Assembly: GCF_051014685.1 (NCBI RefSeq)
Contig: NW_027478388.1
Coordinates: 1,971,180 to 2,035,179 of the forward strand
DNA from: Ptiloglossa arizonensis
Lineage: Eukaryota; Arthropoda; Insecta; Hymenoptera; Colletidae
Reading direction: 5' to 3'
Length of the DNA stretch: 64,000 nucleotides
Shown here: positions 1-9,003 of the stretch, piece after piece
How positions within the stretch are numbered: the first letter of the stretch is position 1
Layout: each line of letters opens with the position of its first letter
Made by a program: the position numbers and the translations under genes
The notes under the pieces: model-generated
Told to the model about the DNA's origin: nothing
What the model saw: only the letters and a program-made list of their open reading frames with translations
Databases searched by the model: none

Positions 1-34
1 CTTCTCAACCATTTCTTAGCTTCAAACTCCCATA

Positions 35-41
35 TCTCGCG
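35..41. other. Conserved CG-rich core with TCGCGA palindrome (representative position)
   Basis: The segment around TCTCGCGAACGG is the most invariant part of the monomer across both families. In most monomers it contains the 6-bp palindrome TCGCGA (this copy reads TCGCGC). Changes are rare and scattered: TCTCGCCAACGG (4,450, 15,924), CTCGTCAACGG (37,784), TATCGCG (30,010), TCTAGCG (31,955), TTTCGCG (45,555). Such conservation may reflect homogenisation alone or a protein contact. Confidence 0.6.
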
Positions 42-92
42 CACGGATTCACCAAGCCCAAAAATTCCTATTGCGTCTAAAAGTAGAAACTC

Positions 93-109
93 TCCCGATT
101 ACAACGGTA
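93..109 (-). other. CENP-B-box-like motif (representative copy)
   Basis: Read on the minus strand this 17-mer aligns with the mammalian CENP-B box consensus YTTCGTTGGAARCGGGA at 13 of 17 positions, and at 7 of the 9 positions regarded as essential (CGGG, the central A, and the CG of TTCG). The two Ts of TTCG are replaced by A and C. The motif recurs at the same place in most monomers. Variants break it: AACAG and AAAGG lose the CG, and GCGCGGTTAC loses the CCCG. Known: CENP-B derives from pogo-like transposases and similar boxes have been reported in unrelated satellites. Binding here is not shown and the match may be chance. Confidence 0.3.
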
Positions 110-122
110 TGTGTATTTTTTC

Positions 123-128
123 CCTAGG
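123..128. other. CCTAGG palindrome (representative position)
   Basis: CCTAGG occurs once in most monomers, flanked by a T-tract upstream and GCCATTCTGG downstream. Common variants are CCTTAGG (in the GGTGCAGCAG-associated subtype), CCTGGG, CCCAGG, CCCAAGG and CCTACG. The TAG inside it is the stop codon that ends most repeat-derived open frames on the plus strand. Confidence 0.7.
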
Positions 129-2828
129 CCATTCTGGTTAAGCGTTTGGAGCAGCAGAATGGCGAAAAATTTGTTGGCTTCTCAACCATTTCTAAGCTTC
201 AAATTCGCATATCTCGCGAACGGTTGGACCAATTCCAAAAATTCCTCCTCCGTCTGAAAGTAGAAACTCGCCCGATTACAATGGTATGTGTATTTCTTCC
301 CTAGGCCACTCTGGTTAAGCGTTTGGAACAGCAGAAGTGCGAAAAATTTGTTGCCTTTTCAACCATTTCTCAGCTTCAAACTCCCATATCTCGCGAACGG
401 ATTGACCGAACCCAGAAATTCCTGCTGCGTCTGAAAGTAGAAGCTCGCCCCATTACAACGGTATGTGTATTTTTTCCCTAGGCCATTCTGGTTCAGCGTT
501 TCGAGCAGCAGAAGTGCGAAAAATTTGTTACCTTCTCAACCATTTCTTAGCTTCAAACTCCCATATCTCGCGAACGGATTGACCAAACCCAAAAATTTCT
601 GTTGCGTCCTAAAGTAGAAACTCGCCCGATTACAACGGTATGTGTATTTTTTCCCTAGGCCCTTCTCGTTAAGCGTTTGGAGTAACAGAAGTGCGAAAAA
701 TTTGTTGTCTTCTCAACCATTTCTTAGCTTCAAACTCCCATATCTCGCGAACGGATTCACCAAACCCAAAAATTCCTATTGCGTCTGAAAGTAGAGACTG
801 TCCCGATTACAACGGTTTGTGTATTTTTTCCCTAGGCCCTTCTCGTTAAGCGTTTGGAGCAGCAGAAGTGCGAAAAATTTGTTGCCTTTTCAACCATTTC
901 TCAGCTTCAAACTCCCATATCTCGCGAACGGATTGACCAAACCCAAAAATTCCTACTGCATCTGAAAGTAGAAACTCGCGCGATTACAACGGTATGTGTA
1001 TTTACACTAGGCCATTCTGGATAAGTGTTTGGAGCAGCAGAAGTGCGAAAAATTTGTTGTCTTCTCCAACATTTCTTAGCTTCAAACTCCCATATCTCGC
1101 GAACAGATTGACCAAACCCAGAAATTCCTGCTGCGTATGAAAGTAGAAATTCGCCCGATTACAACAGTATGTGTATTAGCCCTAGGCTATTCTGGATAAG
1201 TGGTTGGAGCAGCAGAAGTGCGAGAAATTTGTTGTCTTCTCAACCATTTCTTAGCTTCAAACTCTCATATCTCGCGAACGGATTGACCCAACCCTAAAAT
1301 TCCTGTTGCGTGTGAACGTAGAAACTCGCCCGATTACAACGGTTTGTCTCTTTTTCCCTAGGCCATTCTGGTTAAGCGTTTGAAGCAGCAGAAGTGCGAA
1401 AAATTTGTTGCCTTCTCAACCATTTCTCAGCTTCAAACTCCCATATCTCGCGAACGGATTGACCAAACTCAAAAATTCCTACTGCATCTGAAAGTAGAAA
1501 CTCGCGCGATTACAACGGTATGTGTATTTTCCCTAGGCCATTCTGGATAAGTGTTTGGAGCAGCATAAGTGCGAAAAATTTGTTGTCTTCTCAACCATTT
1601 CTTAGCTTCAAACTCCCATATCTCGCGAACGGATTCACCAAACCCAAAAATTCCTATTGCGACTGAAAGTAGAAACTCTCCCGATTACAACGGTATGTTT
1701 TTTTTTCCCTAAGCCCTTCTCGTTAAGCGTTTGGAGCAGCAGCAGTGCGAAAAATTTGTTGCCTTCTCAACCATTTCTTAGTTTCAAACTCCCATATCTC
1801 GCGAACGGATTGACCAAACCCAGAAATTCCTGCTGCGTCTGAAAGTAGAAGCTCGCCCCATTACAACGGTACGTGTATTTTTTCCCTAGGCCATTCTGGT
1901 TCAGCGTTTCGAGCAGCAGAAGTGCGAAAAATTTGTTACCTTCTCAACCATTTCTTAGCTTCAAACTCCCATATCTCGCGAACGGATTGACGAATTCCAA
2001 AAATTCCTCCTCCGTCTGAAAGTAGAAACTCGCCCGATTACAATGGTATGTGTATTTATTCCCTAGGCCCCCTCTGGTTAAGCGTTTGGAACAGCAGAAG
2101 TGCGAAAAATTTGTAGCCTTCTCAACCATTTCTTAGCTGCAAACTCCCATATCTCGCGAACGGATTCACCAAACCCAAAAATTCCTATTGCGTCTGAACG
2201 TAGAAACGAGCCCGATTACAACGGTATGTCTATTTTACCCTAGGCCATTCTGGTTAAGCGTTTGGAGCAGCAGAAGTGCGAATAATTTGTTGCCTTCTCA
2301 ACCATTTCTAAGCTTCAAACTCGCATACCTCGCGAACGATTTGACCTATCCCATAAATTCCTCCTGCTTGTGAAAGTAGAAACTCGCCCGATTACAACGG
2401 TATTTGTATCTTCCCCTAGGCCATTCTGGTTAAGCGTTTGGAGCAGCAGAAGTGCGAAAAATTTGTTGCCTTCTCAACCATTTCTTAGCTTCAAACTCCC
2501 ATATCTCGCGCACGGATTCACCAAGCCCAAAAATTCCTATTGCGTCTAAAAGTAGAAACTCTCCCGATTACAACGGTATGTGTATTTTTTCCCTAGGCCA
2601 TTCTGGTTAAGCGTTTGGGGCAGCAGAATGGCGAAAAATTTGTTGGCTTCTCAACCATTTCTAAGCTTCAAATTCGCATATCTCGCGAACGGTTTGACCA
2701 ATTCCAAAAATTCCTCCTCCGTCTGAAAGTAGAAACTCGCCCGATTACAGTGGTATGTGTATTTCTTCCCTAGGCCACTCTGGTTAAGCGTTTGGAACAG
2801 AAGAAGTGCGAAAAATTTGTAGCCTTCG

Positions 2829-5654
2829 CAACCATTTCTTGGCTTCAAAGTCCCATATCATGCGAACGGATTGACCAAACCCAAAAATTCCTGTTGCATC
2901 TGAAAGTAGAAACTCGCCCGATTACAACGGTATGTGTATTTTTTCCCTAGGCCATTCTGGTTAAGCGTTAGGAGCAGCAGAATTGCGAAAAATTTTTTGC
3001 CTTCTCAACCATTTCTTGGCTTCAAACTCCCACATCTCGCGAACGGATTGACCTAACCCAAAAATTCCTGTTGCATCTGAAAGTAGAAACTCGCCCGATT
3101 ACAACGGTGTGTGTATTTTTTCCCTGGGCCATTCTGGTTAAGCGTTTGGAGCAGCAGAATTGCGAAAAATTTTTTGCCTTCTCGATCATTTCTTGTCTTC
3201 AAGCTCCCATATCTCGCGAACGGATTGACCTAACCCAAAAATTCCTATTGCATCTGAAACTAGAAACTCGCCCGATTACAACGGTATGTGTATCTTTTCC
3301 CTAGGCCATTCTGGTTAAGCGTTTGGAGCAGCAGAATTGTGAAAAATTTTTTGCCTTCTCTACCATTTCTTGGCTTCAAACTCCCATATCTCGCGAACGG
3401 ATTGACCTAACCCAAAAATTCCTATTGCATCTGAAACTAGAAACTCGCCCGATTACAACGGTATGTGTATTTTTTCCCTAGGCCATTCTGGTTAAGCGTT
3501 TGGAGCAGCAGAATTGTGAAAAATTTTTTGCCTTCTCTACCATTTCTTGGCTTCAAACTCCCATATCTCGCGAACGGATTGACCTATCCCAAAAATTCCT
3601 ATTGCATCTGAGAGTAGAAACTCGCCCGATTGCAACGGTATGTGTATTTTTTCCCTAGGCCATTCTGGTTAAGCGTTTGGTGCAGCACAATTGCGAAAAA
3701 TTTTTTGCCTTCTCGATCATCTCTTGTCTTCAAGCTCCCATATCTCGCGAACGGATTGACCTAACCCAAAAATTCCTCTTGCATCTGAAAGTAGAAACTC
3801 GCCCGATTACAACGGTGTGTGTATTTTTTCCCTGGGCCATTCTGGTTAAGCGTTTGGAGCAGCAGAATTGCGAAAAATTATTTGCCTTCTCAACCATTTC
3901 TTGGCTTCAAACTCCCATATCTCGCGAACGGATTGACCTAAACCAAAAATTCCTATTGCATCTGAAACTAGAAACTCGCCCGATTACAACGGTATGTGTA
4001 TTTTTTCCCTGGGCCATTCTGGTTAAGCGTTTGGAGCAGCAGAATTGCGAAAAATTTTTTGCCTTCTCGATCATTTCTTGTTTTCAAGCTCCCATATCTC
4101 GCGAACGGATTGACCTAACCCAAAAATTCCTATTGCATCTGAAACTAGAAACTCGCCCGATTACAACGGTATGTGTATTTTTTCCCTAGGCCATTCTGAT
4201 TAAGCGTTTGGAGCAGCAGAATTGTGAAAAATTTTTGCCTTCTCTACCATTTCTTGACTTCAAACTCCCATATCTCGCGAACGGATTGACCTATCCCAAA
4301 AATTCCTATTGCATCTGAGAGTAGAAACTCGCCCGATTACAACGGTATGTGTATTTTTCCCCTAGGCCATTCTGGTTAAGCGTTTGGAGCAGCAGAATTG
4401 TGAAAAATTTTTTGCCTCCTCTACCATTTCTTGGCTTCAAACTCCCATGTCTCGCCAACGGATTGACCTAACCCAAAAATTCCTGTTGCGTCTGAAAGTA
4501 GAAACTCGCCCGATTACAACGGTATGTGTATTTTTTCCCCAGGCCATTCTGGTTAAGCGTTTGGAGCAGCAGAATTGCGAAAATTTTTTTGCCTTATCTA
4601 CCATTTCTTGGCTTCAAACTCCCATGTCTCGCCAACGGATTGACCTAACCCAATAATTTCTATTGCATCTGAAAGTAGAAACTCGCCCGACTACAACGGT
4701 ATGTGTATTTTTTCCCTAGGCCATTCTGGTTAAGCGATTGGAGCAGCAGAATTGTGAAAAATTTGTTGCCTTCTCTACCATTTCTTGACTTCAAACTCAC
4801 ATACCTCGCGAACGGATTGACCTGACCCAAAAATTCCTGTTGCGTCTGAAAGTAGAAACTCGCCCGATTACAAAGGTGTGTGTATTCTTTCCCTAGGCCA
4901 TTCTGGTTAAGCGTTTGGAGCAGCAGAATTGTGAAAAATTTTTTGCCTTCTCTACCATTTCTTGGCTTCAAAGTCCCATATCTCGCGAACCGATCGACCT
5001 AACCCAAATTTCCTATTCCATCTGAAAGTCGAATCTCGCCCGATTACAACGGTATGTGTATTTTGTCCCTAGGCCATTCTGGATAAGCGTTTGGAGCAGC
5101 AGAAGTGCGAAAAATTTGTTGTCCTGTCAACCATTTCTTAGATTCAAAGTCCCATATCTCGCGAACGGATTGACCTATATCAAAAATTCCTGTTGCATCT
5201 GAAAGTAGAAACTCGCTCGATTACAACGGTATGTGTATTTTTTCCTTAGGCCATTCTGGTTAAGCGTTTGGTGCAGCAGAATTGCGAAAAATTTTTTGCC
5301 TTCTCAACCATTTCTTGTCTTCAAGCTCCCATATCTCGCGAACGGATTGACCTAACCCAAAAATTCCTATTGCATCTGAAAGTAGAAACTCGCGCGGTTA
5401 CAAAGGTACGTGAATTTTTCCCTTAGGCCATACTGGTTAAGCGTCTGGAGCAGCAGAAGTGCGAAAAATTTGTTGTCTTGTCAACCATTTCTTAGATTCA
5501 AAGTCCCATATCTCGCGAACGTATTGACCTATCCCAAAAATTCCTGTTGCATTTGAAAGTAGAAACTCGCCCGATTACAACGGTATGTGTATTTTTTCCT
5601 TAGGCCATTCTGCTTAAGCGTTTGGTGCAGCAGAATTTCGAAAAATTTTTTGCC
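2829..5654. repeat. Family B block 1
   Basis: About 16 monomers with GAATTGCG or GAATTGTG, TTTTTTGCC, CTTGGCTTC and GACCTAACCC. Several carry the variant CCCTGGGCC instead of CCCTAGGCC (near 3,123, 3,833 and 4,008). This removes an in-frame TAG and produces the longest open frame of the window (3,677-4,189, 170 codons), which is not a gene. The stretch from 3.2 to 4.6 kb resembles 15.4-16.1 kb in its marker variants (GAAACTAG, CATGTCTCGCCAACGG). The entry junction has the same GGAACAGAAG monomer seen near 8.80 and 11.80 kb. Confidence 0.85.
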
Positions 5655-8600
5655 TTCTCAACCATTTCTTGGCTTCAAACTCCCATATCTCGCGAACGGA
5701 TTGACCTAACCCAAATTTCCTATTGCATCTGAGAGTCGAAACTCGCCCGATTACAACGGTATGTGTATTTTGTCCCTAGGCCATTCTGGTTAAGCGTTTG
5801 GAGCAGCAGAAGTGCGAAAAATTTGTTGCCTTCTCAACCATTTCTTAGCTTCAAACTCCCATATCTCGCGAACAGATTGACCAAACCCAGAAATTCCTGC
5901 TGCGTCTGAGAGTAGAAACTCGCCCGATTACAACAGTATGTGTATTAGCCCTAGGCTATTCTGGATAAGTGGTTGGAGCAGCAGAAGTGCGAGAAATTTG
6001 TTGTCTTCTCAACCATTTCTTAGCTTCAAACTCTCATATCTCGCGAACGGAATGACCCAACCCTAAAATTCCTGTTGCGTGTGAACGTAGAAACTCGCCC
6101 GATTACAACGGTTTGCCTCTTTTTCCCTAGGCCATTCTGGTTAAGCGTTTGAAGCAGCAGAAGTGCGAAAAATTTGTTGCCTTCTCAACCATTTCTTAGC
6201 TTCAAACTCCCATATCTCGCGCACGGATTCACCAAGCCCAAAAATTCCTATTGCGTCTAAAAGTAGAAACTCTCCCGATTACAACGGTATGTGTATTTTT
6301 TCCCTAGGCCATTCTGGTTAAGCGTTTGGAGCAGCAGAATGGCGAAAAATTTGTTGGCTTCTCAACCATTTCTAAGCTTCAAATTCGCATATCTCGCGAA
6401 CGGTTGGACCAATTCCAAAAATTCCTCCTCCGTCTGAAAGTAGAAACTCGCCCGATTACAATGGTATGTGTATTTCTTCCCTAGGCCACTCTGGTTAAGC
6501 GTTTGGAACAGCAGAAGTGCGAAAAATTTGTAACCTTCTCAACCATTTCTTAGCTTCAAACTCCCATATCTCGCGAACGGACTGACCAAACCCAAAAATT
6601 CCTGTTGCGTCCTAAAATAGAAACTCGCCCGATTACAACGGTATGTGTATTTTTTCCCTAGGCCCTTCTCGTTAAGCGTTTGGAGTAACAGAAGTGCGAA
6701 AAATTTGTTGTCTTCTCAACCATTTCTTAGCTTCAAACTCCCATATCTCGCGAACGGATTCACCAAACCCAAAAATTCCTATTGTGTCTGAAAGTAGAAA
6801 CTGTCCCGATTACAACGGTGTGTGTATTTTTTCCCTAGGCCCTTCTCGTTAAGCGTTTGGAGCAGCAGAAGTGCGAAAAATTTGTTGCCTTTTCAACCAT
6901 TTCTCAGCTTCAAACTCCCATATCTCGCGAACGGATTGACCGAACCCAGAAATTCCTGCTGCGTCTGAAAGTAGAAGCTCGCCCAATTACAACGGTATGT
7001 GTATTTTTTCCCTAGGCCATTCTGGTTCAGCGTTTCGAGCAGCAGACGTGCGAAAAATTTGTTACCTTCTCAACCATTTCTTAGCTTCAAACTCCCATAT
7101 CTCGCGAACGGATTGACCAAACCCAAAAATTCCTGTTGCGTCCTAAAGTAGAAACTCGCCCGATTACAACGGTATGTGTATTTTTTCCCTAGGCCCTTCT
7201 CGTTAAGCGTTTGGAGTAACAGAAGTGCGAAAAATATGTTGTCTTCTCAACCATTTCTTAGCTTCAAACTCCCATATCTCGCGAACGGATTCACCAAACC
7301 CAAAAATTCCTATTGCGTCTGAAAGTAGAAACTGTCCCGATTACAACGGTTTGTGTATTTTTTCCCTAGGCCCTTCTCGTTAAGCGTTTGGAGCAGCAGA
7401 AGTGCGAAAAATTTGTTGCCTTTTCAACCATTTCTCAGCTTCAAACTCCCATATCTCGCGAACGGATTGACCAAACCCAAAAATTCCTACTGCATCTGAA
7501 AGTAGAAACTCGCGCGATTACAACGGTATGTGTATTTTCCCTAGACCATTCTGGATAAGTGTTTGGAGCAGCAGAAGTGCGAAAAATTTGTTGTCTTCTC
7601 CACCATTTCTTAGCTTCAAACTCCCATATCTCGCGAACAGATTGACCAAACCCAGAAATTCCTGCTGCGTATGAAAGTAGAAATTCGCCCGATTACAACA
7701 GTATGTGTATTAGCCCTAGGCTATTCTGGATAAGTGGTTGGAGCAGCAGAAGTGCGAGAAATTTGTTGTCTTCTCAACCATTTCTTAGCTTCAAACTCTC
7801 ATATCTCGCGAACGGATTGACCCAACCCTAAAATTCCTGTTGCGTGTGAACGTAGAAACTCGCCCGATTACAACGGTTTGTCTCTTTTTCCCTAGGCCAT
7901 TCTGGTTAAGCGTTTGAAGCAGCAGAAGTGCGAAAAATTTGTTGCCTTCTCAACCATTTCTCAGCTTCAAACTCCCATATCTCGCGAACGGATTGACCAA
8001 ACTCAAAAATTCCTACTGCATCTGAAAGTAGAAACTCGCGCGATTACAACGGTATGTGTATTTTCCCTAGGCCATTCTGGATAAGTGTTTGGAGCAGCAT
8101 AAGTGCGAAAAATTTGTTGTCTTCTCAACCATTTCTTAGCTTCAAACTCCCATATCTCGCGAACGGATTCACCAAACCCAAAAATTCCTATTGCGACTGA
8201 AAGTAGAAACTCTCCCGATTACAACGGGATGTTTTTTTTTCCCTAAGCCCTTCTCGTTAACCGTTTGGAGCAGCAGCAGTGCGAAAAATTTGTTGCCTTC
8301 TCAACCATTTCTTAGCTTCAAACTCCCATATCTCGCGAACGGATTGACCAAACCCAGAAATTCCTGCTGCGTCTGAAAGTAGAAGCTCGCCCCATTACAA
8401 CGGTATGTGTATTTTTTCCCTAGGCCATTCTGGTTCAGCGTTTCGAGCAGCAGAAGTGCGAAAAATTTGTTACCTTCTCAACCATTTCTTAGCTTCAAAC
8501 TCCCATATCTCGCGCACGGATTCACCAAGCCCAAAAATTCCTATTGCGTCTAAAAGTAGAAACTCTCCCGATTACAACGGTATGTGTATTTTTTCCCTAG

Positions 8601-8828
8601 GCCATTCTGGTTAAGCGTTTGGGGCAGCAGAATGGCGAAAAATTTGTTGGCTTCTCAACCATTTCTAAGCTTCAAATTCGCATATCTCGCGAACGGTTTG
8701 ACCAATTCCAAAAATTCCTCCTCCGTCTGAAAGTAGAAACTCGCCCGATTACAGTGGTATGTGTATTTCTTCCCTAGGCCACTCTGGTTAAGCGTTTGGA
8801 ACAGAAGAATTGCGAAAAATTTGTAGCC
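5655..8828. repeat. 3174-bp higher-order repeat, copy 1 (18-mer)
   Basis: This copy aligns base for base with 8,829 onward at offset 3,174, up to about 8,240. It starts with a B-to-A transition monomer and then runs through ordered A variants: GTATTAGCCC; AACCCTAAAA; GCGCACGGATTC; GGTTGGACCAATTCC; GCGTCCTAAA; and so on. The same order recurs at 58.26 kb and 62.85 kb. I saw only a handful of differences from copy 2, such as AAAATATG here against AAAATTTG, CTAGACC against CTAGGCC, and GAAGAATTG against GAAGAAGTG. Confidence 0.85.
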
Positions 8829-9003
8829 TTCTCAACCATTTCTTGGCTTCAAACTCCCATATCTCGCGAACGGATTGACCTAACCCAAATTTCCTATTGC
8901 ATCTGAGAGTCGAAACTCGCCCGATTACAACGGTATGTGTATTTTGTCCCTAGGCCATTCTGGTTAAGCGTTTGGAGCAGCAGAAGTGCGAAAAATTTGT
9001 TGC
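8828..9003. repeat. Solitary family B monomer inside family A
   Basis: A 176-bp monomer with CTTGGCTTC, GACCTAACCC, the shortened CCCAAATTTCC, GCATCTGAGAGTCG and TTTTGTCCC, all B markers. It is flanked on both sides by A monomers. It marks the boundary between the two higher-order copies. The equivalent monomer at 5,655 is where the larger B block ends, and the one at 11,825 is where the long B block begins. Confidence 0.8.

Larger units (their letters stand above)
1..177. repeat. Reference monomer (family A), used for position numbering
   Basis: This is the first complete unit; monomer positions elsewhere in this annotation are counted from its first base. In order it holds the CTTCTCAACC anchor (1-10), the conserved CATATCTCGCG core (31-41), an A-tract (60-64), the CCCGATTACAACGG box (94-107), a T-tract (115-121), the palindrome CCTAGG (123-128), GCAGCAG (151-157) and an A-tract followed by Ts (165-172). 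By hand count it has 44 C and 32 G (43% GC) and 8 CpG dinucleotides. This copy carries GCGCACGG where most monomers have GCGAACGG. Confidence 0.95.
1..2828. repeat. Family A block 1 (third, rearranged copy of the A higher-order unit)
   Basis: Monomers carry GAAGTGCG, TTTGTTG, CTTAGCTTC and GACCAAACCC. Bases 1-350 match 6,181-6,530. Bases from about 353 to 1,960 match 6,887-8,490 (offset 6,534, two monomers skipped). Bases from about 2,480 to 2,828 match 8,484-8,828 (offset 6,004). So the block is the same higher-order unit as the two that follow 5.65 kb, with whole-monomer gains and losses. About three monomers near 1,960-2,480 are the extra ones. The left end is cut by the window. Confidence 0.85.

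Noticed and set aside
151..157. GCAGCAG as a trinucleotide microsatellite
   Set aside because: Only two units (three in variants such as 1,736-1,745); it does not expand anywhere in the window.
1292..1298. CCCTAAA, the plant telomere heptamer (also near 6,061 and 7,827)
   Set aside because: It appears once per affected monomer, from a one-base change of the consensus CCCAAAA, and never in tandem. Chance resemblance.
1944..2129. Many 60-100 codon frames on the minus strand
   Set aside because: These are the complement of the same monomers; the same peptides recur at monomer spacing and overlap plus-strand frames.
3677..4189. 170-codon open frame, the longest in the window
   Set aside because: It covers about three monomers and its peptide repeats every 59 residues with the satellite. 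It exists because CCCTAGG became CCCTGGG. There is no start context, codon bias or known domain.
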